A stretch of 64,000 nt of DNA from G963556115 sp963667375 (GCA_963667375.1 OY763323.1:620001-684000), one strand, 5' to 3'; shown: positions 46,300 through 54,896, numbered from the stretch's first letter. Numbers and translations: made by a program. The notes: a model not told the origin generated them from the letters alone.

Positions 46300-47076
46300 A
46301 TGTCTGATATCGCGATTATCACGCTATCAGTTGAAGGATTGGATCTCGCCAGACAGATCATCACCGTTACCGGTGGTGATCTGTTTGTTCATAATTCAGT
46401 TACAGTCGATGCTCCAGATATTAAACACTTTGACCGGGTAATAACCCTTACCGCAGATATCTTCAGCAGTTACTCAGGTCTTATTTATATCATGCCCAGC
46501 GGAGTTGTCAGCAGAGCAATCGGGCCGCTGCTTACAAGCAAATATAGCGATCCTGCAGTCGTTGTTCTGGATGTACTCGGCAGATTTGCGATCAGTTTTC
46601 TAAGTGGACATGAGGGCGGCGCCAATGCTCTGGCTATCAGAGTTGCCAATATTACCGGAGCAGAACCGGTTATCACAACCACCACCGAGGTGCTGAAACG
46701 CTATACCATCGGTATCGGCTGCAGAAAAGACAGCGCCATGGAAGACATACTCGCTCTGATCAGTACCGCCACCACCCAGGCCGGGATCAATATCTCTGAT
46801 CTACGCTATATAGCTACAGTGGTGCAGAAATCAGAAGAGCCGGGACTGCTGGCTGCGGCCAGAGAACTGAACATACCACTTAGAATTATCACTAATAGTG
46901 AGATTAACAATACCTGTTATCATTTTGATACTTCAGAATTTGTAAAAAAGAGCATTGGAGTTGACGCAGTTGCTGAACCCTGCGCCCTGCTCAGCGGGAG
47001 GAGAACAAAATTAATACTCAAGAGAATTTCACAGAACGGAGTGACAGCGGCAATAGCCAGGGAGTGCTCCGAGTAA
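46300..47076 (+). CDS. cbiG: Cobalamin biosynthesis protein CbiG
   Basis: The 258-residue protein begins MSDIAIITLSVEGLDLARQI and has the CbiG N-domain (IMPSGVVSRAIGPLLTSKY, VVVLDVLGRFAISFLSGHEGG, ANALAIRVANITGAEPVITT) and C-domain (YTIGIGCRKDSAMEDI). CbiG opens the delta-lactone of cobalt-precorrin-5A in the anaerobic B12 pathway. It is shorter than typical CbiG (~330-360), with the middle region reduced. The ATG lies one base after the adk stop; a longer frame to 46234 overlaps adk and is less likely. cbiH overlaps its end. Confidence 0.88.
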   Translation: MSDIAIITLSVEGLDLARQIITVTGGDLFVHNSVTVDAPDIKHFDRVITLTADIFSSYSGLIYIMPSGVVSRAIGPLLTSKYSDPAVVVLDVLGRFAISFLSGHEGGANALAIRVANITGAEPVITTTTEVLKRYTIGIGCRKDSAMEDILALISTATTQAGINISDLRYIATVVQKSEEPGLLAAARELNIPLRIITNSEINNTCYHFDTSEFVKKSIGVDAVAEPCALLSGRRTKLILKRISQNGVTAAIARECSE

Positions 47077-47783
47077 TAGGATTCGGTCCCGGATCGGTTG
47101 CCGATAGAACCAGAAGGGCCGAAGAAGCGATTCTGGCCAGCGAATACATTGTCGGCTACGGCCCCTATCTCAAACGCATTGAGGATCTGCTGAATGGTAA
47201 AAAACAGTTTGTATCCGGTATGAAAAAAGAACGCGAAAGAGTGCTTGAAGCGGTGGAACTGGCAGAAAAAGGGCACAGCGTCGGACTTGTAAGTTCAGGT
47301 GATGCCGGAATCTACGGTATGGCAGGGCTGGCGATTCAGATCCGGAATGACCGCGGCAGCTCCTTCCCGCTCGAAGTCATTCCCGGAGTAACCGCCGCCT
47401 GCAGCGCTGCCGCCAGAATGGGAGCTCCGCTGATGCTGGATTATGCCACTATCAGTCTGAGTAATCTGCTCGTAGAATGGGAGGTCATATCCAAAAGACT
47501 GCATGCCGCCCTCGCCGGTGATTTTGTTCTTGCCGTCTATAATCCCAAGAGCAATACCCGTACCGAACCTTTCGAAAGCCTCTGCACGATCGCGGGTGAG
47601 TACCTCTCTCCTCAGACCCCGGTAGGAATTGCGACAGCTCTGGGGCAGCCGGAAGAGACCGTACAGATCATCACCCTGGCTGAATTGCCGACAGCCGAAG
47701 TAACCATGAAGAGTATTCTAATTATCGGCAACTCCACGAGCTGCCTCAACGGCGAATTCTTCATCACTCCCCGCGGATATTAA
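47064..47783 (+). CDS. cbiH: Precorrin-3B C17-methyltransferase
   Basis: The 239-residue SAM methyltransferase has VIGFGPGSVADRT at its start, the loop VSSGDAGIYGMAGLA, VIPGVTAACSAAARMGAPL and VLAVYNPKSNTRTEPF. It performs the ring-contraction methylation in B12 synthesis, directly before the CbiG step. The first usual start in frame is GTG at 47064, which fits homologue length but has a poorly placed ribosome-binding site. A strong GGGAGGAG (46996-47003) lies six bases before an in-frame ATT at 47010, so a longer product is possible. It overlaps cbiG. Confidence 0.88.
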   Translation: MLRVIGFGPGSVADRTRRAEEAILASEYIVGYGPYLKRIEDLLNGKKQFVSGMKKERERVLEAVELAEKGHSVGLVSSGDAGIYGMAGLAIQIRNDRGSSFPLEVIPGVTAACSAAARMGAPLMLDYATISLSNLLVEWEVISKRLHAALAGDFVLAVYNPKSNTRTEPFESLCTIAGEYLSPQTPVGIATALGQPEETVQIITLAELPTAEVTMKSILIIGNSTSCLNGEFFITPRGY

Positions 47784-47800
47784 TCAACAATCGATTCTGT

Positions 47801-47835
47801 TTATCCCGGCTGAATAGCATTTCAAACCGGGATAA
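47801..47835. terminator. Hairpin between convergent cbiH and MBL genes
   Basis: A perfect 9-bp stem TTATCCCGG/CCGGGATAA (47801-47809 with 47827-47835) lies between the convergent genes. The T-tracts are poor on both sides. Confidence 0.5.
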
Positions 47836-47873
47836 GCACCTAAAATATCTTAGCGAAAACTTCTCCACTACAG

Positions 47874-48743
47874 CTAGAGCTCCAACGCCATCCCCTCACG
47901 GGCAAAGACTGTATTTCTAAATATTGCCCTGGCCTCACGCTCCATTGCCGCAAGCTGTTTATCGGTATGCCCAGGGTCATGATGAATTACTACCAGCTGC
48001 TTTACCCCCGCAAATTCAGCGGTTCTGCAGGCCATCTCAAAGGTCGAATGTCCCCAGCCACGCCGCGGAGCATATTCAGCTGCAGTATACTGCCCGTCCA
48101 GCAGCAGGAGATCCGCCCCGGCAGCGAAATCCGCTACTGCCGGACTATACCCCAGTTCGGTATCGCCTTCAACGTCAGTAGCAAGCACCAGCGTTTTGCC
48201 CCCGAACTCCACCCGGTAATTAATAACTCCGAGCTGTGAATGCGCAGGATTATGCAGTGTCCTGACAACAACCTGATCTCTGGCAGTAAATCCCTGGCGG
48301 CGGCGATATGGCCGGGACTTACCCCCACAGTAACCCAGGACCTCCGAACCCTGCAGATCAATAAAATTCTTCCGGCACGGAAACATCGTGAGACCTACGG
48401 GATTCAACAGCTCATCGGTTATATATTCAAGATTTTTCTTCAGCGTCCCCTTACCAAAAACCGGCCCGATAAACGATACGGTGAATTCCGGTCTGTATAA
48501 TGGCAAAAGATAATTCAGTCCCAGACAGTGATCAATATGAAAATGGGTAAAATACAGACTCAGTTCAGGCACCGGCGATTTGAGAAGTTCCCTGCCCGCC
48601 GGGATTATGCCCAATCCGGCATCGAAGATCAGTTCCCGATCTCCGGCCGTAACCTGATAACAGCTGCTGGCGTGACCGTAACGCCGGAACTCACTCCCTG
48701 CCACCGGATGACTTCCCCGTACTCCGCGAAATCGTACTTTGAT
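47874..48743 (-). CDS. MBL-fold metallo-hydrolase with apparent non-AUG start
   Basis: The product resembles the metallo-beta-lactamase subgroup near RNase Z and class II cAMP phosphodiesterases. It has THFHIDHCLGLNYL (HxHxDH), a metal Asp in LVLATDVEGD and the late His in VIHHDPGHTD. The first ordinary start is GTG at 48704 (276 residues), but the frame continues upstream as KVRFRGVRGSHP, the conserved first strand and loop of the family. Between that segment and an in-frame TAA (48756-48758) there is no ATG, GTG, TTG or CTG. AAAGGAG (48751-48757) lies seven bases before an ATC at 48743 and four before an ATA at 48746. I place the start there (289 residues). Neighbouring cAMP genes make a phosphodiesterase role possible. 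Confidence 0.82.
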   Translation of the reverse strand: MKVRFRGVRGSHPVAGSEFRRYGHASSCYQVTAGDRELIFDAGLGIIPAGRELLKSPVPELSLYFTHFHIDHCLGLNYLLPLYRPEFTVSFIGPVFGKGTLKKNLEYITDELLNPVGLTMFPCRKNFIDLQGSEVLGYCGGKSRPYRRRQGFTARDQVVVRTLHNPAHSQLGVINYRVEFGGKTLVLATDVEGDTELGYSPAVADFAAGADLLLLDGQYTAAEYAPRRGWGHSTFEMACRTAEFAGVKQLVVIHHDPGHTDKQLAAMEREARAIFRNTVFAREGMALEL

Positions 48744-48912
48744 TATTCTACTCCTTTAATCTGCCTGATAACAATACTGACAAAACCATTATAACCAGTA
48801 TAAAACATCCTTTAGAGTAAAAACCATAAAAATAACAAAAATTTATTTATATAATTCACATTATGAGCTATACTATACATGCAATAAAAGGCAACAATAC
48901 AGGTAACTTAAA

Positions 48913-49836
48913 ATGACAGCATTATATGGAAACCGGGTTCCCACTAATTTTTCAAAACTGCCACTGGCATTCTGCAACGGCTTCACTCTCAAAAAGGAAG
49001 CCTTCTGGAATCGTCGCCCTATTTTACAGGCTGGAACCACAATAAACCAGAATATTATTGATTTCTACGGTGATATAGCGCTCAATATCCCAGTCTCAAT
49101 CCGCATGGATCAGACAACAAATAAACTTCAGCAGCAGCTGTACAACAACATGCTGAAATTCAAGGAAATGCATGACAATAAAACCAGCCTCACCCTTGAA
49201 CTAGAACCGGGAGACATTCTGATTAGTGAGGGTGACACCTCAAATCAGGATTGTTACATACTGCTGGAAGGAACTCTGACAATATCTGTAAAAGGCACTG
49301 ATATCGCCCAGATAACCGACAGCGGCATGCCAATAGGTGAAATGTCATTTCTTACCGGTGAAGCCAGAAGCGCCACCGTAACCGCCTGCAACAAAGTAAA
49401 ACTCATAAAACTTGCCAAGAGTGATAAAAACCGCCTCCTGCGCAGCCATCCGACCATTACTATGACCATACTTGAGGCGCTGGTCTCGCGCCTGGCAGAT
49501 AATAACACCCGGCTTACAGAAATGAAGAGCAAACTCAGCGAGCACAACAATAAAGCCATCAAACAGGCGGCTAAACTTGAACGCAGTTATGATACAGTCG
49601 TTAAATCACTGATGCGTGAGGCCGGGATTAAAAAAGGCAATCTGGATATTCTTCTGCGAATGCTCGAAGCAATAAAAGCGAATCTGGGATCCAGACTCGA
49701 TACCTCCGAAGCAGCATCGGTATACAAAATGTTTCTCGATTTTGTCGACTATTACCGTAAACAGACAATCAGTGAGAGTATTGACAGTATTATTTTGAAA
49801 GAGAATATGAGCAAACCCATGCGGGATCTGTTCTAA
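48913..49836 (+). CDS. Cyclic nucleotide-binding domain protein without DNA-binding domain
   Basis: The 307-residue protein has one cNMP-binding domain at ~88-200. The phosphate-binding cassette reads IGEMSFLTGEARSATVTA, with the conserved Glu at 143 and Arg at 152 that contact cyclic nucleotide. The first ~85 residues and last ~100 are helical and unfamiliar; the C-terminus has no helix-turn-helix of the CRP/FNR kind. It is therefore probably a cAMP effector acting on a protein. The adenylate cyclase gene starts 35 bp later, a direct synthesis-and-response pairing. Confidence 0.88.
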   Translation: MTALYGNRVPTNFSKLPLAFCNGFTLKKEAFWNRRPILQAGTTINQNIIDFYGDIALNIPVSIRMDQTTNKLQQQLYNNMLKFKEMHDNKTSLTLELEPGDILISEGDTSNQDCYILLEGTLTISVKGTDIAQITDSGMPIGEMSFLTGEARSATVTACNKVKLIKLAKSDKNRLLRSHPTITMTILEALVSRLADNNTRLTEMKSKLSEHNNKAIKQAAKLERSYDTVVKSLMREAGIKKGNLDILLRMLEAIKANLGSRLDTSEAASVYKMFLDFVDYYRKQTISESIDSIILKENMSKPMRDLF

Positions 49837-49871
49837 AATAATAACCCCGAAAAAGAAGATGAGACCTTTTG

Positions 49872-51875
49872 ATGCCAACACTGCAGATTATATGCAATGC
49901 CTCAGAAAAAAAACTGATCGAATTGATCAGGGAGGAATATACCATCGGTCGGGGCAAAGACAATTCTATACAGCTGGCAGATGCCAGAACCAGCCGGCAT
50001 CATGGCAGAATTTTTCTCAGCCGGCAGCTATTCTTCTTTGAAGACGCGGGATCAGCCAACGGCACAACAATCAACGGCAGGGCAATACCAAGCCATCTTC
50101 CAACACAATTAAATAATAATGATCAGATAGTTATCGGAGACACGACTTTAATTATAACCGGAGTTGAAAATTCAACGGCTGCACCACAGCCACTGACACC
50201 AGAGTTCAAACCCTACAACGAGCATGGAGCGCTATTTGATCCGGCTGAATACGATATCAGCACCACCATTGATGCTTCAATAAGTATATCCCAAATTGCC
50301 CTTGCGGAAAACACAAATTCTCCAGACATAAATCTCTCACTGCAGCGCTTGCAGGCCATGTGCCTGATATCCGAAGCCGCCGGAAATACTCTCCAGCTGA
50401 ACCGGCTTCTTGAAAAGATTCTCACTACTGTTGCCGGGATTTTCCCTGCTACCGGCCGCGCTTTTATTCTACTTGAAAAAAATGGTCAGTTCATGCCGGC
50501 AGCACTCTATGCCGATGGTCACTGCCAGCCGGTTACAGCGGAGCTTAGAATATCCTCCACCGTGCTGCATATCTGCACCGCGGAAAAACGCGCCATTCTC
50601 TCCAACAATACGGCACAGGATGACCGGTTTGACAGTTCCCGTTCAATAGCCGAGCTTGCCATTCAATCATTTATCTGTTCACCACTTATCAGCAATGATA
50701 CCGTCCTCGGAGTCATTCAGATAGAAGCTGCTGAAGCAACCGAATTCACCGCCTCAGATCTGCAGATCCTTACCGGTATAAGCGCACAGACGGCTATTGC
50801 GGTACAGAATATCTATCTGGCAGACAAAATCGAACAGGAAGCCTCTCAACGGGCTGCCCTGCAGCGTTACTTTTCACCAAACATGGTTGAAATGCTTCTC
50901 AACGGCAACCTGAGTACCGACCTCGGCGGCCGAGAATACACCGGCACCGTCTTCTTCAGTGACATCATCGGCTTCACCCGGATGAGCGAAAGACTGAGCG
51001 CCCAGCAGGTAGTACAGAACTTAAACCGTTATTTTCAGATAATGCAAAGCATTATCTACCGCCACAATGGCAATGTTGACAAGTTCGGGGGGGATGCAAT
51101 AATGGCCTTCTGGTCCGTCCCTCATGCACGCAGCAATGATGCTTTCAACGCCGTACTTACCGGGATACAGATGCAGTCAGCCCTTTACGCCTTCAATACT
51201 GATCTACACGCTGAAGGCAATACCCGTATATTCATGGGTATCGGCATAAATACCGGCAATTTTGTAGCTGGAAATATCGGTTCTGAAGATAAAATAGAAT
51301 TTACCCTTATCGGTGATAATGTCAATCTTGCAGCCAGAATAGAAGCTCGAGCCGGTAAAACCCAGGTACTCTGCAGTCAGGCTACCTACCTGCAGATCAG
51401 AGACAAAGCCTGGGCTGTTGAACTTCCTCCGGTTAATTTTAAAGGTAAAAGCCAGCCGCATACTATCTATTCCATACGCGGTCTTGAAACAGCAGCAGAA
51501 ACACTGCAGACCTGCATCCCCCTGCTGACAGCAGGCACCCCGGCAGCAGCAGAGGGGTTCTCAATGCTGACAAAAATCACTCGCAGCTCTGACACCATAC
51601 AGGCTGAGGTTGTTTCTGATACCGTTTATACTACCGGAGAAGTGGTAACCTTTAGCTGCGGCCTCAATGAATTTCACCAGAAACTGAAGTTTACCGGAAA
51701 AATTACTGCCGTTAACAGACCACAGACCCTTGAGCAGACAACCTGCTACCTGTATACTCTCAGCATTACAGAAGAGTCAGCATTTTCAAAAACCATACAT
51801 TCCGGAACATGCTGCAGAACCGAGCTCGTTTGGGAGGATATGCCCAGAGAACAGGATATTGGAGATAACCGCTAA
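49872..51875 (+). CDS. FHA-GAF class III adenylate cyclase
   Basis: The 667-residue protein has an FHA domain (~1-95; YTIGRGKDNSIQ, RTSRHHGRIF, SANGTTINGR), a GAF domain (~160-315), a class III cyclase domain (~340-540) and a PilZ-like or beta-rich C-terminal ~100 residues. Metal-binding Asp are D364 (FFSDIIGFT) and D408 (DKFGGDAIMAFW). Adenine-selecting K404 and T478, and the transition-state N485 and R489 (NVNLAARIE), are present, so it should be active and prefer ATP. The K/T pair is the class IIIb pattern, often bicarbonate-responsive. The FHA domain suggests control by a Ser/Thr kinase. Seven consecutive G (51087-51093) lie in the D408 motif. Confidence 0.92.
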   Translation: MPTLQIICNASEKKLIELIREEYTIGRGKDNSIQLADARTSRHHGRIFLSRQLFFFEDAGSANGTTINGRAIPSHLPTQLNNNDQIVIGDTTLIITGVENSTAAPQPLTPEFKPYNEHGALFDPAEYDISTTIDASISISQIALAENTNSPDINLSLQRLQAMCLISEAAGNTLQLNRLLEKILTTVAGIFPATGRAFILLEKNGQFMPAALYADGHCQPVTAELRISSTVLHICTAEKRAILSNNTAQDDRFDSSRSIAELAIQSFICSPLISNDTVLGVIQIEAAEATEFTASDLQILTGISAQTAIAVQNIYLADKIEQEASQRAALQRYFSPNMVEMLLNGNLSTDLGGREYTGTVFFSDIIGFTRMSERLSAQQVVQNLNRYFQIMQSIIYRHNGNVDKFGGDAIMAFWSVPHARSNDAFNAVLTGIQMQSALYAFNTDLHAEGNTRIFMGIGINTGNFVAGNIGSEDKIEFTLIGDNVNLAARIEARAGKTQVLCSQATYLQIRDKAWAVELPPVNFKGKSQPHTIYSIRGLETAAETLQTCIPLLTAGTPAAAEGFSMLTKITRSSDTIQAEVVSDTVYTTGEVVTFSCGLNEFHQKLKFTGKITAVNRPQTLEQTTCYLYTLSITEESAFSKTIHSGTCCRTELVWEDMPREQDIGDNR

Positions 51876-51877
51876 TC

Positions 51878-52402
51878 ATGGAGAAGATACTGCAGTTCGG
51901 CCGGTATACTGTCGCCGAATCAGAGATAAGTTCCTGCCGCTACAGTTGCGATCCCGCGCGCTGTAAAGGTAATGTCTGCTGCAAAACTTTCGATATTGCC
52001 ATTACCTTTGAAGAAAGAAACCGTATTACAACCTTACTGGACGAACTTGACCACTACTGCCCATGGCTGAAAGATCTGGAAACCTGTTTCCAGCTTACCC
52101 CCTGTGAGCTCTTTATACGCAAACAGGATAATGGTCTCTGCGTCTTCAACTGGCTGGATGCTGACGGCTCAGCCTGGTGTGCCCTGCATACGCTGGCTCT
52201 TGAAAAAGGTCTCAATCCTTTCAAAATAAAACCGCTCAACTGCTCACTCTGGCCATTTCTCAGAGATGGAGCCGATCATCTCGAACTTGACCGGGAGACG
52301 CCGGCTCCCTGCCTGAACTTTACAGATACCCAAACCACCGCCGACCCGGAACTGCTGCAGATGCTTGAATACATTGCAGAAGAAATCAATAACGAAGATT
52401 AA
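51878..52402 (+). CDS. Cysteine-cluster protein (YkgJ/DUF3109-like)
   Basis: The 174-residue protein has eight or more cysteines spaced as in Fe/Zn-chelating cluster proteins: SCRYSCDPARCKGNVCCKTF near the N-terminus, ETCFQLTPCELF, GLCVFNW, AWCALHTLA and LNCSLWPF. The late segments (GxCxF, CxLHxxAxExGxxPxxxKPxxC) are characteristic of DUF3109/YkgJ proteins. These may bind an iron-sulfur or zinc site; their function is unknown. It starts two bases after the cyclase stop, so it is in the same operon. Confidence 0.78.
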   Translation: MEKILQFGRYTVAESEISSCRYSCDPARCKGNVCCKTFDIAITFEERNRITTLLDELDHYCPWLKDLETCFQLTPCELFIRKQDNGLCVFNWLDADGSAWCALHTLALEKGLNPFKIKPLNCSLWPFLRDGADHLELDRETPAPCLNFTDTQTTADPELLQMLEYIAEEINNED

Positions 52403-52420
52403 CAGAAGGACAAACAGATA

Positions 52421-53212
52421 ATGACTCAAAAACAAGATTTTACTTCAACGATAATCAGCAACCGCAAGCTGACTGCTAATTTTTATGAAATGGAGCTGGA
52501 AGCCAAAAGAATTGTTTTCAATGCCGGAGAGTTCTTCCAGATAAGTGTCCCCGGACATACACTGCGCCGCCCGTTTGCCCCCTCCTTCTCTGACCGTAAC
52601 AGCTTCCGCTTCACCTACCAGCTTGTGGGTGAAGGCACAGAAGATCTATCAAAGCTGCTTCCGGGAACCAAGCTGCAGGTCATTGCCCCGCTGGGCCACG
52701 GCTTCACCCTGCCTCCAAAAAATTCCACTGCGATACTTATCGGCGGAGGCTGCGGAACTCCCAGTTTAGCACTCCTCGCCAGCCGATTACAAGCAGAAAA
52801 TATCACGACATACACCATTATCGGCGCACGCTCCAGCTGCAGTGTCCTCGAAAGAGAAACGCTCAGCCGTTATAGCAATAAACTGATCATAACTACTGAC
52901 GACGGTTCGGAAGGACTGCATGGAAACTCTGTTGAGGGCCTTAAGAGCCTGCTTAAAGAAATTACTGCCACTGACACCGAACTCCGGATTTTCGCTTGCG
53001 GACCGGTTCCGATGCTCAAAGGTTTGAGCACTCTAGCCAAAAATAAAGGTATAAAAGCCGAACTGAGTTTTGAAGAACGCATGGCCTGCGGTTTCGGTGC
53101 CTGCATGGGCTGCGTAATAAAGCTAGTATGCCCAGATAATCCTGAAGGTTATATCTATAAACGTGTCTGCCATGACGGGCCGGTATTCGATTCCAGAGAA
53201 ATATACTGGTAA
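52421..53212 (+). CDS. pyrK: PyrK-type iron-sulfur flavoprotein (dihydroorotate dehydrogenase electron-transfer subunit)
   Basis: The 263-residue protein has the ferredoxin-reductase fold: an FAD site LRRPFAPSFSD, a nucleotide-binding strand IGGGCGTPSLALLA and the CGPVPMLKG segment. The C-terminal [2Fe-2S] cysteines are in ACGFGACMGCVIKL and KRVCHDGPVF. PyrK passes electrons between NAD and dihydroorotate dehydrogenase B. The pyrD partner is not adjacent, so it may instead serve other redox partners such as the ferredoxin fusion downstream. GAAGGA precedes the ATG; the gene follows the cysteine-cluster gene by 18 bp. Confidence 0.88.
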   Translation: MTQKQDFTSTIISNRKLTANFYEMELEAKRIVFNAGEFFQISVPGHTLRRPFAPSFSDRNSFRFTYQLVGEGTEDLSKLLPGTKLQVIAPLGHGFTLPPKNSTAILIGGGCGTPSLALLASRLQAENITTYTIIGARSSCSVLERETLSRYSNKLIITTDDGSEGLHGNSVEGLKSLLKEITATDTELRIFACGPVPMLKGLSTLAKNKGIKAELSFEERMACGFGACMGCVIKLVCPDNPEGYIYKRVCHDGPVFDSREIYW

Positions 53213-53251
53213 TGCTATTCAACGCCACTATAACAGCGAGAACTTAAATAT

Positions 53252-53920
53252 ATGAATATACAAGAAATTTATGAAGCCTGTGAAAATTCCGGTTTTCTGA
53301 CCTTTGCCACTATAGACGGAAAATATCCTGCTGCCCGCATTGCCCATTTCTTCGCTTATGATGCAGACGGTTTATATTTCCACACCATGACGACAAAACC
53401 CTTCTGCAGCCAGCTGCTTGAAACCAGGACTCTCGCCGTCTGCGGCATCTGTGAGGAAGAGGAAGAGATACCAGGTATAAATAACCAAAACCTGATTTCA
53501 GGAAACTACAGTATCAGAATCACCGGAGATGTAAAAACCATAAGCCCCGACACCCTGAAAAAGAAAGCTAAACAGTCCACGCTTTTTGAACCGGCACTCG
53601 AGGACATGCTGCAGTACAAAACTATGCGAACCTTCGTACTTTACCGGGGGTTCGGTGAAATTTTCAACTTTGATTTTGAAAATGAAGACAACACCCGAAG
53701 ACTCCGCCGACACAGTTTCAGTTTCAATTATCCTGAACCGCCGGCACACGGACTGAAAATCGACACCGGTAAATGCAGTAATTGTGGTGAATGTCTGGAA
53801 GTATGTATCCTCGGAGCTATCGAAAAGCACGACCAGAATCTTACAATTATCGGGAACAGATGCGATGCCTGTGGCGACTGCTCGGCAGTCTGCCCTGAAG
53901 CGGCAATCACCGGCTTCTGA
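53252..53920 (+). CDS. Pyridoxamine-oxidase-like flavin domain fused to 2x[4Fe-4S] ferredoxin
   Basis: The 222-residue protein has an N-terminal split-barrel flavin-binding domain of the PNPOx-like type (GFLTFATIDGKYPAARIAHF, YFHTMTTKPFCSQLL) to ~residue 140. A C-terminal ferredoxin domain has two four-cysteine motifs (KCSNCGECLEVC and RCDACGDCSAVCPEAA). Such fusions occur in anaerobes and probably link a flavin to low-potential electron carriers. It ends the five-gene run that starts with the cNMP-binding protein and is only five bases from the convergent AraC gene. Confidence 0.88.
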   Translation: MNIQEIYEACENSGFLTFATIDGKYPAARIAHFFAYDADGLYFHTMTTKPFCSQLLETRTLAVCGICEEEEEIPGINNQNLISGNYSIRITGDVKTISPDTLKKKAKQSTLFEPALEDMLQYKTMRTFVLYRGFGEIFNFDFENEDNTRRLRRHSFSFNYPEPPAHGLKIDTGKCSNCGECLEVCILGAIEKHDQNLTIIGNRCDACGDCSAVCPEAAITGF

Positions 53921-53925
53921 TCCGA

Positions 53926-54687
53926 TCAGTCGCTAAAACTTTCAGATACGCCGTAGTGATAATTACTGATTGTCACCCCGGTAAGCTTTTTAACCGTACG
54001 GCAGAGATGGCTCTGATCACTAAAACCGCAGTCCAGAGCAACGCTGCTGGCTCTCTGCCCCTGCCGCAGCCGGCGAAGTGCTGAGGCCACCCGGTACTTT
54101 CCCTGCAGAGCGGCAGGACTCATACCGACATAACGGGTAAAACTCCGCTGAAAATTATATTTACTCATGCACGAGTACGCCGCAATATCCGTAAGTGAAA
54201 GCTTGAGACTGTAATTCTCACCTATAAAGCTATACCCCATATTAATTGCTGCCGGTAGTTCTATTTCTGTATATTCTTCCGGTCTGAGCCCGGCTACCCC
54301 CTGTATTACCTTCAAGATCAGAGATTCTGCAAAGTTTTCTCTGCCAATCCGCTCAAACAGCTCCTTAAAAATAAGTGAGAAATCTATCCCCTGTCCCAGA
54401 TACTTCACATAAATTTCCGGCGGCAGTGATAACGCGAGATAATCATGACCTTTGCGGCTTACAGATTCACACACATGCTCCTGAAACGGCAGAATCTCAA
54501 ATATGTCACCACCATTATAAATCCGTTCGGTATTGCCGGTAATTATCCTGCGCTTGCCATTCAACACTGCTCCGGCAGTATATGACACATGAGAATGCCG
54601 GGGAAAGCTATGATTTATTCCCCGGCCATATACCGCTGTAATCTCCGGCAGAGATTCAAGTTTATACTCGGTTATAACACCCTGCAT
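53926..54687 (-). CDS. AraC-family transcriptional regulator
   Basis: The ~253-residue protein has an N-terminal cupin-type sensor domain (SFPRHSHVSYTAGAVLNG, YNGGDIFEILPFQEHVCE) and a C-terminal double helix-turn-helix (LSLTDIAAYSCMSKYNFQRS, then SVALDCGFSDQSHLCRTVKK, LTGVTI). The ATG at 54687 has GGAG seven bases upstream, while the earlier ATG at 54711 has none. It lies downstream of a small cupin gene on the same strand, 207 bp from its stop. Its ligand is unknown; the sensor's HxH suggests a metal or small polar molecule. Confidence 0.9.
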   Translation of the reverse strand: MQGVITEYKLESLPEITAVYGRGINHSFPRHSHVSYTAGAVLNGKRRIITGNTERIYNGGDIFEILPFQEHVCESVSRKGHDYLALSLPPEIYVKYLGQGIDFSLIFKELFERIGRENFAESLILKVIQGVAGLRPEEYTEIELPAAINMGYSFIGENYSLKLSLTDIAAYSCMSKYNFQRSFTRYVGMSPAALQGKYRVASALRRLRQGQRASSVALDCGFSDQSHLCRTVKKLTGVTISNYHYGVSESFSD

Positions 54688-54896
54688 CGCTTGACTCCGG
54701 TTATCGTTCATCCATACATACTTCAGGCACGAAAGAAATTACTACAGAAACTTTTAATAATAAACTGTCTAATAATAAAAGCATGAAATCTCATTTTAAA
54801 TCTGAATTTTAAACCCTGCCAATTTTCAGAACCCTTCCCAACTGACTTACGGAGGAACTGCCACAAATATTCTATAAACCTGAATAACACAACACT

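Noticed and set aside
45810..46364. 184-codon minus-strand ORF opposite adk
   Set aside because: Antisense shadow of a conserved gene.
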